From Streptomyces longhuiensis (lineage in GTDB: Bacteria; Actinomycetota; Actinomycetes; Streptomycetales; Streptomycetaceae): DNA of 64,000 bases. Under the pieces are notes generated by a model that searched no databases, was not told the DNA's origin, and saw nothing but the letters and a program-made list of their open reading frames with translations. Position numbers and translations under genes: made by a program. Positions within the stretch are counted from its first letter, which is position 1; each line of letters opens with the position of its first letter. Shown here piece by piece: positions 50,593-58,218 of the stretch. The stretch covers positions 1,922,001-1,986,000 of the forward strand of contig NZ_CP085173.1 of the NCBI RefSeq assembly GCF_020616555.1, given 5' to 3'.

Positions 50593-51996
50593 ATGCGCGT
50601 GCCCGGAACAGTCCCTCTCTTTGCCACGGCCCTGCTGGCGCTGGCCGCCTCGGGGCCGGTGCCCGCGGGGGCCGCAGTGGAGAGCGGCGGAGGCGGGGCG
50701 CACTGCGCGCGCCAGGAACGGGTGCACGTCCCGGGTGCCGCCCTTCAACAGAGCGCCTGTCTGGACGACTTGACGACATCGGCTCTGGCCGGAACCCCGT
50801 ACACCGACACCGCCGACCAGGCGGGCCTCACCGCGAAGGGGACCCGCAACCCGTCCGGCGTCCCCGGTTCGCAGATCGACGGGTACTTCCCGGACGACTC
50901 CACGTCGAACGCCACGCACGGCTGGCAGCACGATGCCCAGTTCGTGATCAGGCTGCCCGACCACTGGAACGGCGGCCTCGTGGTGACCGGCTCACCCGGC
51001 AACCGCAAGCAGTACTCGACGGACGCGGCGATCTCCGACCGTGTCCTGGCCCAGGGATACGCCTACGCGGCGACCGACAAAGGCAACACCGGACCTGACT
51101 TCTACCGTGACGGAAAGCGTCCCGGCGACGCGATCGTCGAGTGGAACAACCGGACCACCCAACTCACCAGAGCGGCGAAGAAGGCCGTGGCCCAGCGCTA
51201 CGGGCGGGCTCCGCGGCGGACCTACATGACCGGCATCTCCAACGCCGGCTATCTGACGCGCTGGCAGCTGGAGAACCATCCCGAGCTGTACGACGGAGGC
51301 GTGGACTGGGAGGGCACCCTCTGGACCGCGGACGGCCCGAACCTGCTCACCTCGCTCCCGACCGCCGTCGCCTACGGGCTGGGGAAGGCCGGCGCCGACG
51401 ATCTGTACCGCGTGGGCTTCGCGCGCGGGTCGGAATTCCTGTGGGCCTACCACCAGAAGGCCTACTGGGGGATCACGCAGAAGATCTACCGCGCCGAGTT
51501 CGATCCCTCGTACGACTCCAAGTGCCCCGGCCCCTCAGCGGGTTCGACGACGGACGAGCTGCTCGCGCCGTGCGCCTCCGACGCCTCCTACGACTACACG
51601 GCACGCCCCGCCTCGGTCCACCGGGCCGTCGCACGGGTCGCACTGAGGGGGCGGATCGGCAAGCCACTGATCACGCTCCAGGGCGACCTGGACACCCTGC
51701 TGCCGATCGCGGCCGACGCCGATGTCTACGGACGGATGGTCGACGACCGGGGGCGCGGCCGCCTGCACCACTCGTACACCGTGCAGGACGGCACGCACAC
51801 CGATGGCCTCTACGACACCTATCCCGACCGGCTGCGGCCCGTGCTGCCCTGCTACCGGTCCGCGTTCGACGTGCTCACCGCGTGGGTGGAGGACGGCACA
51901 CGGCCGCCCGCCGACCACACGATCGCCAGGCCGGCGAGCGGCGACGTCGTCAACAGCTGCTCGGCGACGGCTGCGACAGCTGCCACCCGCCCGTAG
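50593..51996 (+). CDS. Secreted alpha/beta hydrolase, tannase/feruloyl esterase-like
   Basis: 467 residues, CGGAGG ribosome site. Sec signal (MRVPGTVPLFATALLALAAS, cut near AGA). The mature part has a nucleophile elbow in RRTYMTGISNAGYLTRW, NHPELYDGGVDWEG after it, LITLQGDLDTLLPI with the likely acid, and QDGTHTDGLYD with the likely His. This layout suits tannase/feruloyl-esterase or 3-hydroxybutyrate-oligomer hydrolase relatives; the elbow G-x-S-N-x-G differs from the common tannase motif. Extracellular ester cleavage is likely; substrate open. Several Cys suggest disulfides. Confidence 0.82.
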   Translation: MRVPGTVPLFATALLALAASGPVPAGAAVESGGGGAHCARQERVHVPGAALQQSACLDDLTTSALAGTPYTDTADQAGLTAKGTRNPSGVPGSQIDGYFPDDSTSNATHGWQHDAQFVIRLPDHWNGGLVVTGSPGNRKQYSTDAAISDRVLAQGYAYAATDKGNTGPDFYRDGKRPGDAIVEWNNRTTQLTRAAKKAVAQRYGRAPRRTYMTGISNAGYLTRWQLENHPELYDGGVDWEGTLWTADGPNLLTSLPTAVAYGLGKAGADDLYRVGFARGSEFLWAYHQKAYWGITQKIYRAEFDPSYDSKCPGPSAGSTTDELLAPCASDASYDYTARPASVHRAVARVALRGRIGKPLITLQGDLDTLLPIAADADVYGRMVDDRGRGRLHHSYTVQDGTHTDGLYDTYPDRLRPVLPCYRSAFDVLTAWVEDGTRPPADHTIARPASGDVVNSCSATAATAATRP

Positions 51997-52007
51997 CACC
52001 GCGTCCG

Positions 52008-52190
52008 TCAGCGGCCCAGCTCCCTGCGTGAGGCGCGGCGGAGCCTGCGCCGCTGGGAGGGGTCCAGCGCCAGGTAGGCCGCCGCGGGTACCCCGAGAAT
52101 GATCAGGAGCGACGCCCACCAGGGCAGCCAGATCAACAGGATGAGTCCGGCCGCCACACCTCCTGCGGCGATCTTCGCGTTCCTCGACAT
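52008..52190 (-). CDS. Small two-helix membrane protein
   Basis: 60 residues from ATG 52190 with AAGGAGG upstream. MSRNAKIAAGGVAAGLILLI and WASLLIILGVPAAAYLAL form a membrane hairpin, followed by a very basic tail (SQRRRLRRASRRELGR). Function unknown. Convergent with the esterase gene, 11 bp apart. Confidence 0.75.
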   Translation of the reverse strand: MSRNAKIAAGGVAAGLILLIWLPWWASLLIILGVPAAAYLALDPSQRRRLRRASRRELGR

Positions 52191-52399
52191 GTCCGTCGCC
52201 TCCTTCGGGGGCTGCAAACCGCCCTCGCCATGAGAGGCGGGCCCCCGCCTCTACTCTCTGAAACGGACTCGCGGCCCGGGCGGTTCCTGTTCACGACCCT
52301 GATACACCCCTGAGCCTCCACCCTGACGCACCCCTGAGGCCCGCGCAGCTCCGGAGAACACGCACCCCGAGCCCTCCGCGGCCTCAGGCAGGACGCACA

Positions 52400-52432
52400 C
52401 CCTGAGCCCCGGGCGAGGAACCCGGGGCTCAG
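52400..52432. terminator. Strong hairpin terminator after the desaturase
   Basis: CCTGAGCCCCGGG (52400-52412), 7-nt loop, CCCGGGGCTCAGG (52420-52432): 13 perfect pairs, 44 bp beyond the desaturase stop. The surrounding gap 52191-52476 has several loose copies of CACCCCTGAGCC (from 52303) and no gene. Confidence 0.85.
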
Positions 52433-52476
52433 GCTGCGCAGGGGGGCGACCGGACCGGACCCGCCCGGACAGTGCC

Positions 52477-53532
52477 TCACTCCATCCGCAGCGGCTCCCC
52501 GACCTCGTACATGTGGCGCAGGGCCTGCCGGTAGGAGTCGACGAGCCCGGTCTCCGTGAAGGGGATGCCCAGGTCGCGGCAGTGGGCCTTGACGAGGGGT
52601 TGGGCCAGGCGCAGGTGGGGGCGGGGCATGCTCGGGAAGAGGTGGTGCTCGATCTGGTAGTTGAGGCCGCCGAGGAACCAGTCGGTCAGTGCGCCGCCCT
52701 TGATGTTGCGGGAGGTGAGGACCTGTCGGCGCAGGTGGCCCCAGCGTTCCCCGTCCGGGTCGGGCATCTCCATGCCCTTGTGGTTCGGCGCGAAGGCCAT
52801 ACCGAGGTGCAGGCCGAACAGCGCCTGGTGGATCGCCGCGAAGGCGAGGGCGTGGCCGAGCGGCATGGTGGTCAGGAGCAGGGTCACGTAGCCGATGACG
52901 TGGGCGACGAGGAGCGCTCCCTCCACGGCGCGCTCGCGCGCGGGCTGGCGGCGCAGGTCCTGGAAGCCGTACAGCTTCAGGGCGAGGCCCTCCAGGAGGG
53001 TCAGGGGGAAGAACAGCCAAGCCTGGTTGCGGGTGAGCCAGCGGCGGAAACCGGAGCGGGTCGCGGCCTGCTTGCTCGTGAAGACGAGGACGTCGGCGGC
53101 CACGTCGGGGTCCTTGTCGATGTGGTTGGGGTTGGCGTGGTGCCGGTTGTGCTTGTCGTTCCACCAGCTGTAGCTCATGCCGAGCAGGAGATTGCCGTGG
53201 ATGAGCCCGATGACCCGGCTCACGGCGCGGTTTCCGGTGATCTGCGCGTGGCCGGCGTCGTGCCCCACGAAGGCGGTGCGCGCGCACAGCACCGCGAGGA
53301 CCGGCGCCAGCGCCAGGACCCACCAGGAACCGCCGATGAGGGCCATGCCCGTGCCGACGGCGGCAAGGGACAGGGCGTTCAGCGCGATGTTGCGCACGTA
53401 CCAGCCGGTGCGCCGCTCCAGGAGATCCTGGCTCTTGACGGTGCGCAGCAACGGCGTGAACTCGCTTCCTTGCGGCTGCGTCCCGGCCGCTCCTGAGGAA
53501 TGGTCCACTTCGGGTTCGACGGCCAGGGTCAT
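52477..53532 (-). CDS. Membrane fatty acid desaturase
   Basis: 351 residues. Four or so membrane helices and three His boxes: HDAGH (about 90), HNRHH (about 127) and QIEHHLFP (about 300), the di-iron site of acyl-lipid/acyl-CoA desaturases. Introduces a cis double bond into membrane fatty acids using O2 and electrons from ferredoxin or a reductase. The third box form (QxxHH) is that of front-end/omega-type desaturases. Divergent from the SNF2 gene. The gap 53533-53779 contains GGTGGCC/GGCCACC (53646-53652, 53666-53672), a 7-bp dyad near the likely promoter. Confidence 0.93.
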   Translation of the reverse strand: MTLAVEPEVDHSSGAAGTQPQGSEFTPLLRTVKSQDLLERRTGWYVRNIALNALSLAAVGTGMALIGGSWWVLALAPVLAVLCARTAFVGHDAGHAQITGNRAVSRVIGLIHGNLLLGMSYSWWNDKHNRHHANPNHIDKDPDVAADVLVFTSKQAATRSGFRRWLTRNQAWLFFPLTLLEGLALKLYGFQDLRRQPARERAVEGALLVAHVIGYVTLLLTTMPLGHALAFAAIHQALFGLHLGMAFAPNHKGMEMPDPDGERWGHLRRQVLTSRNIKGGALTDWFLGGLNYQIEHHLFPSMPRPHLRLAQPLVKAHCRDLGIPFTETGLVDSYRQALRHMYEVGEPLRME

Positions 53533-53779
53533 GGCGAGGTCTCCGGTCTCTGGGCATGGCTGTGGGACAAGTGAGGGGAGGGGAATGGCGTACTGTCCGG
53601 ACGCCCTGCTCACGAGACGGCCCGACCTCAACAAACCTAGGAATCGGTGGCCTTGGGCACCATGAGGCCACCACCCGACCGATCCCGGGGGTAGCACCGC
53701 CCCCGAAGGGGGGCTAGCCACACCCCTGCGAGCACGAGTGACCGGCGTCACCTTGCGGCGCGGCACACCGGTCGCATTC

Positions 53780-56722
53780 ATGGGATACCCTCGACGATTC
53801 CGCCCGGTAGTCAAATTTGAGGAATACGTCATCGCTGCCCACAGGCGTCCCGTGGCATCACTCCCCGAGATCTCCGAACTGGTCCGCTGCTGCGCTGTCT
53901 TCGTGCCCGGCGACCCGGCACGCGAAGGAAGAGTCGCCTTCTGGCGCCCCGACGGCGGGCGGCCTCCGCACACCGAGGCCGGCACGCCCGAGGAGCTGAG
54001 CCTCGCCGTGCCCGCAGGCACCGGTGCCGCACGCGAGTCCGTACCCGCCGTCCTGCTGCCCGTACGCGCCGCGCTGCCGGTCCTCACGCGCGCGCGTGCC
54101 ACCGCGCAGGCGCACCCGACCGCCGTCTTCTGGGGCGCCGCCTCCGTGCTCGCCCTCCAGTTCGCGGCGCGCGGCCTGCTGCTGCCCGGGCTCACGCCGA
54201 CCGACCACGACGCCTGGCGCGCGGGCCCGCTGCGGGCCGAGGATCTGGAGCGGGTCGGGGAACTGGCCGCCGCGATGCCGCCCGCGGCCCACGCGACACC
54301 CCTGGACGGTCCGGGTCCGCTGCGCCTCCCCGCGCCCGAGGCGCTGCTGCGCGCCTTCCTCGACGCCGTCGCCGACACCCTGCCCCGCTCCCCCGCGGCG
54401 AGCCTCGCGGCGGGCGCGCGTCCCTTCGCCGCGCCCGAGCCGCAGCAGGTGCCCGAACACCGCGCGTGGGCCGCCGATGTCGCCGCGGGACACGACGCGG
54501 GCGTGCGGATCTCGCTGCGCGTCGAGGTGCCGGGCCTCGACCGGACCGTACCGGGAGCCGAGGACGAGGAACACGTCGCCTTTCGCGCCGTGCTCCAGAT
54601 GCACAGCGTCAGCGACCCCGCGCTGGTCGCCGACGCCGCCGAGGTCTGGGCGGCGTCGGGCGCTTCGGCCAGGACGTTCGGGCCGCGGGCCCGCATGGAC
54701 GCCCTGCTCGCGCTGCGGCGCGCAGCCCGCGCCTGGACGCCCCTCACGCCGCTGCTCTCGGCAGCCGTCCCGGACGCGCTCGACCTCGCGGACGAGGAGA
54801 TCACCGACCTGCTCGGCGCCGGTGCGCGGGCCCTCGCGGCGGCGGGTGTGGACGTGCACTGGCCCCGGCAGCTGGCGCGCCGGCTGAGCGCACGCGCGGT
54901 CATCGGCCCTCCGGACGAGGCGTCACCCGGAGGGAGGGACCCGGACCGGCTCCGGAGGGACACCCCGTCGTTCCTCGCGGCGGACGCGCTCCTCGCGTTC
55001 AACTGGCGCCTCGCGCTGGGCGACCAGGAGCTGAGCCGGGAGGAGCTCGACCGGCTCGCCGAGGCCAACCGGCCCGTGGTCAGGCTGCGCGACCAGTGGG
55101 TTCTCGTCGACCCGGAGGAGGCCCGGCGCGCCCGCGAGCACCAGGACCGCAAGGTCACGCCGATCGACGCGCTCGGCGCGGTCCTGACGGGCTCCACGGA
55201 GGTCGACGGCCGCCGCGTCGACGTCCACCCGACGGGCTGGCTCGCGGAGCTGCGGGAGCGCCTCGCCGACCCGGAGGGCATGGAGCCCGTCGGACAGCCC
55301 GCGGCGCTGGCCGCCGACCTGCGCGACTACCAGCTGCGCGGCCTGAACTGGCTGGCCCGGATGACGTCCCTCGGCCTCGGCGCCTGCCTCGCCGACGACA
55401 TGGGCCTGGGCAAGACGATCACGCTGATCGCCCTCCACCTGCACCGGCAGACCGCACCGGAGACCGCCGCCCCCACCCTCGTCGTCTGCCCCACGTCCCT
55501 CATGGGCAACTGGCAGCGCGAGATCGAGAGGTTCGCGCCCGGCACCCCCGTACGCCGCTTCCACGGCGGGCACCGCAGTCTGGAGGACCTCGCCGCCGGC
55601 GAGTTCGTGCTCACCACGTACGGCACGATGCGGCTCGACGCCGCGCAACTCGCCGCCGTCGACTGGGGCATGGTCGTCACCGACGAGGCACAGCACGTCA
55701 AGAACCCGCACTCGGCGACCGCGAAGGAGCTGCGGACCATCGGCGCACGCGCGCGCGTGGCGCTCACCGGCACCCCCGTGGAGAACAACCTGTCCGAGCT
55801 GTGGGCGATCCTCGACTGGACGACCCCGGGGCTGCTCGGAAAGCTCGGCACGTTCCGCACGCGTTACGCGCGCGCGGTGGAGGAGGGCAAGGACCCCGCC
55901 GCCGCCCAGCGCCTGTCCCACCTGGTGCGTCCCTTCCTGCTCCGGCGCCGCAAGTCGGACCCCGGCATCGCGCCCGAGCTCCCGCCGAAGACCGAGACCG
56001 ACCGCGCCGTGTCGCTCACCACCGAGCAGGCGGGGCTCTACGAGGCCGTGGTGCGCGAGACGCTCGCGGAGATCTCCGGAGCGGACGGCATCGCCCGGCG
56101 CGGACTGATCGTCAAACTCCTCACGGGGCTCAAGCAGATCTGCAACCACCCGGCCCAGTTCCTCAAGGAGGACGAGCCGCGCATCCCGGGCCGCTCCGGC
56201 AAGTTGGAACTCCTGGACGAGCTGCTCGACACCATCCTCTCCGAGGACGCGAGCGTCCTGGTCTTCACGCAGTACGTGCAGATGGGGCGCCTGATCGAGC
56301 AGCATCTGGCGGCGCGCGGCGTGGCCTCGCAGTTCCTTCACGGCGGCACGCCCATCGCCGCGCGCGAGGCGATGGTGGGGCGCTTCCAGGAGGGCGAGGT
56401 GCCGGTCTTCCTGCTGTCCCTGAAGGCCGCGGGTACGGGCCTCAACCTCACTCGCGCCGAACATGTCGTGCACTACGACCGCTGGTGGAACCCCGCGGTC
56501 GAGGCACAGGCGACGGACCGCGCGTACCGGATCGGGCAGAACAGGCCGGTGCAGGTCCACCGGCTGATCGCGGAGGGGACGATCGAGGACCGGATCGCCG
56601 ACATGCTGGTCCGCAAGCGGGAGCTGGCCGACGCGGTGCTCGGCTCCGGCGAGGCGGCCCTGACCGAACTGACCGATTCCGAACTGGCCGATCTGGTCGA
56701 ACTGCGAGGGGGCGCACGATGA
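53780..56722 (+). CDS. SNF2/Swi2-family DEAD/DEAH helicase
   Basis: 980 residues from ATG 53780; the start is uncertain (GTG 53738 or GTG 53852 are in frame, none has a good ribosome site, and an AT-rich patch at 53810-53835 may be promoter). N-terminal SNF2-associated domain, then YQLRGLNWLARMTSLGLGACLADDMGLGKT (Walker A, about 540), TDEAQHVKN (DExx box, about 635), ALTGTPVENNLSELW, and C-terminal VFTQYVQMGRL, LLSLKAAGTGLNLTRAEHVVHYDRWWNPAVEAQATDRAYRIGQ. DNA translocase, perhaps repair-related. Stop overlaps the start of a SWIM-protein gene. Confidence 0.9.
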   Translation: MGYPRRFRPVVKFEEYVIAAHRRPVASLPEISELVRCCAVFVPGDPAREGRVAFWRPDGGRPPHTEAGTPEELSLAVPAGTGAARESVPAVLLPVRAALPVLTRARATAQAHPTAVFWGAASVLALQFAARGLLLPGLTPTDHDAWRAGPLRAEDLERVGELAAAMPPAAHATPLDGPGPLRLPAPEALLRAFLDAVADTLPRSPAASLAAGARPFAAPEPQQVPEHRAWAADVAAGHDAGVRISLRVEVPGLDRTVPGAEDEEHVAFRAVLQMHSVSDPALVADAAEVWAASGASARTFGPRARMDALLALRRAARAWTPLTPLLSAAVPDALDLADEEITDLLGAGARALAAAGVDVHWPRQLARRLSARAVIGPPDEASPGGRDPDRLRRDTPSFLAADALLAFNWRLALGDQELSREELDRLAEANRPVVRLRDQWVLVDPEEARRAREHQDRKVTPIDALGAVLTGSTEVDGRRVDVHPTGWLAELRERLADPEGMEPVGQPAALAADLRDYQLRGLNWLARMTSLGLGACLADDMGLGKTITLIALHLHRQTAPETAAPTLVVCPTSLMGNWQREIERFAPGTPVRRFHGGHRSLEDLAAGEFVLTTYGTMRLDAAQLAAVDWGMVVTDEAQHVKNPHSATAKELRTIGARARVALTGTPVENNLSELWAILDWTTPGLLGKLGTFRTRYARAVEEGKDPAAAQRLSHLVRPFLLRRRKSDPGIAPELPPKTETDRAVSLTTEQAGLYEAVVRETLAEISGADGIARRGLIVKLLTGLKQICNHPAQFLKEDEPRIPGRSGKLELLDELLDTILSEDASVLVFTQYVQMGRLIEQHLAARGVASQFLHGGTPIAAREAMVGRFQEGEVPVFLLSLKAAGTGLNLTRAEHVVHYDRWWNPAVEAQATDRAYRIGQNRPVQVHRLIAEGTIEDRIADMLVRKRELADAVLGSGEAALTELTDSELADLVELRGGAR

Positions 56723-58059
56723 CGGACCGTCACGAGTACGACGACGACCTGTTCGACACCGAAGGCGACGGCGAGGGGGCCGGCGCGTCGGATGAGGAAC
56801 GTGTCTTCGCGGCGCTGGCGCCCGTCCCGGGGCGCGGCTTCGCGCAGTCGTGGTGGGGGCAGACCTGGCTCAAGGCACTGGAGGACACGGCGCTCGACCT
56901 CCAGCAGTTGAAGGCGGGGCGCAGTCTGGCGCGCGCCGGGTCCGTGGGGGCGGTCTCAGTGCGGCCCGGGCGGGTCACCGCGGTCGTCGGGGACCGGGGC
57001 GGCGCCGTGTACCGCGCCGACGTGCTGCTGCAACGGCTGAGCGAGGAGGAATGGGACCGCTTCCTCGGGATGGCGGTCGAGCGGGCGGGGCACATCGCGG
57101 CGCTGCTCGACCGCGAGATGCCGCCGCACCTGGTCGAGGACGCGGCGGCGGCCGGCGTGGAACTGCTGCCCGGTATCGGCGACTTGGAGCCGCGCTGCGG
57201 GTGTGACGCGTGGGACCACTGCGCCCACACGGCGGCGCTCTGTTATCAGCTGGCCCGTCTCCTCGACCAGGATCCGTTCGTACTGCTGCTGATGCGCGGG
57301 CGTGGCGAGCGGGCGCTGCTCGACGAACTCCAGGTGCGCAGCGTCGCGTCCGCCCCGTCCGGGTCCTCCGCCGACGAGGAGGCCGGCGAGGAGCCGTCGG
57401 ACGCGGACGGTGTCGACGCCACGGAGGCCTTCGCGGCGGGGAGCATACTGCCGCCGCTGCCCGCCGCTCCCCCGGTGCCGCCCGAGGCGGGGCCCGTACC
57501 GTCCCTGGACACGGAGTCGGAGCCGCCCATCGGGACGGATGTGGCGGCGCTGGAGTTCCTCGGGGCGCGGGCGGCCGCCGAGGCGCACCGGATGCTGACG
57601 GATGCGCTGACCCCGGGCCATGAACTCCGCACACCGGATCAGGAATTGATGATCCATCACGATGCCGTACGACTGGCCGCGGGCTCCCCCGAGGCGCGGA
57701 TCGGGGCCCGGCTCGCGGAGGGGTCGGGGCGGGACGGCGAGGGTCTCGCGGCGGCCGTGCTGGCGTGGGAACACGGAGGCACCGCCGGCCTGTCCGTCCT
57801 GGAGGACGAGTGGACGCCGGACGCGGAGACCGCGGCACGCGCGCGTGCCGCCGTCGAAGCGGCCTGGGACGCCGGGGAGCGCCCGTCGTTGCGGGCGACC
57901 GGCAATCGGTGGACGGCCGCCGACTCGGGCACACAGGTCCGCCTCGGCCGCGACGGCCGCTGGTGGCCGTTCCGCGAGAACCGGGGCCGGTGGCTCCCGG
58001 CGGGCACGGCGGCCCATGACCCGGCCGCGGCGCTGTCGACCGCCGTCGGGGACGAGTGA
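56719..58059 (+). CDS. SWIM zinc-finger protein
   Basis: 446 residues, ATGA overlap with the SNF2 gene. The N-terminal half has FAQSWWGQTWLKALEDTALDLQQLKAGRSLARAGSVGAVSV and the SWIM motif CGCDAWDHCAH (about 157-167). SWIM domains bind Zn and nucleic acid or protein and occur again and again beside bacterial SNF2 helicases. The middle is an acidic Pro/Ala-rich linker (about 215-275). The C-terminal half is helical (HHDAVRLAAGSPEARIG, WDAGERPSLRATGNRWT). It probably acts with the helicase. Confidence 0.9.
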   Translation: MTDRHEYDDDLFDTEGDGEGAGASDEERVFAALAPVPGRGFAQSWWGQTWLKALEDTALDLQQLKAGRSLARAGSVGAVSVRPGRVTAVVGDRGGAVYRADVLLQRLSEEEWDRFLGMAVERAGHIAALLDREMPPHLVEDAAAAGVELLPGIGDLEPRCGCDAWDHCAHTAALCYQLARLLDQDPFVLLLMRGRGERALLDELQVRSVASAPSGSSADEEAGEEPSDADGVDATEAFAAGSILPPLPAAPPVPPEAGPVPSLDTESEPPIGTDVAALEFLGARAAAEAHRMLTDALTPGHELRTPDQELMIHHDAVRLAAGSPEARIGARLAEGSGRDGEGLAAAVLAWEHGGTAGLSVLEDEWTPDAETAARARAAVEAAWDAGERPSLRATGNRWTAADSGTQVRLGRDGRWWPFRENRGRWLPAGTAAHDPAAALSTAVGDE

Positions 58060-58122
58060 CGTCCGGCCGGGGTGAACACGCGCCTGCGTCCGCCCCGGCC
58101 GCCGCCCGTCCGACAGGCCACC

Positions 58123-58134
58123 GCAAGCGCTTAC
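58123..58134. promoter_or_regulatory. LacI-family-like operator core upstream of the GH89 gene
   Basis: GCAAGCGCTTAC holds the palindrome AAGCGCTT, typical of LacI-family operator centres. It lies 84 bp before the GH89 start and 49 bp before the DasR-like site. A similar core is found upstream of the GH109-type gene. Confidence 0.45.
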
Positions 58135-58183
58135 CCCCGCTCCCTACCGAACCGTTCCCGCCCTCCGTAAGATCCCCGGCGCA

Positions 58184-58199
58184 AGTGGTCCAGTCCACT
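58184..58199. promoter_or_regulatory. DasR-responsive element (dre)-like operator
   Basis: AGTGGTCCAGTCCACT matches 14 of 16 bases of the DasR consensus AGTGGTCTAGACCACT, with perfect AGTGG/CCACT arms. It ends 19 bp before the start codon of an alpha-N-acetylglucosaminidase gene. DasR is the GntR-family regulator of N-acetylglucosamine use in Streptomyces, released by glucosamine-6-phosphate, so both sequence and target agree. Confidence 0.75.
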
Positions 58200-58218
58200 C
58201 ACGCGCTTGGAGTGCTCC

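Noticed and set aside
54466..56718. Upstream extension of the SWIM protein frame through the SNF2 gene
   Set aside because: Out of frame with the helicase motifs and Arg-rich; the SWIM gene starts at the ATGA overlap at 56719.
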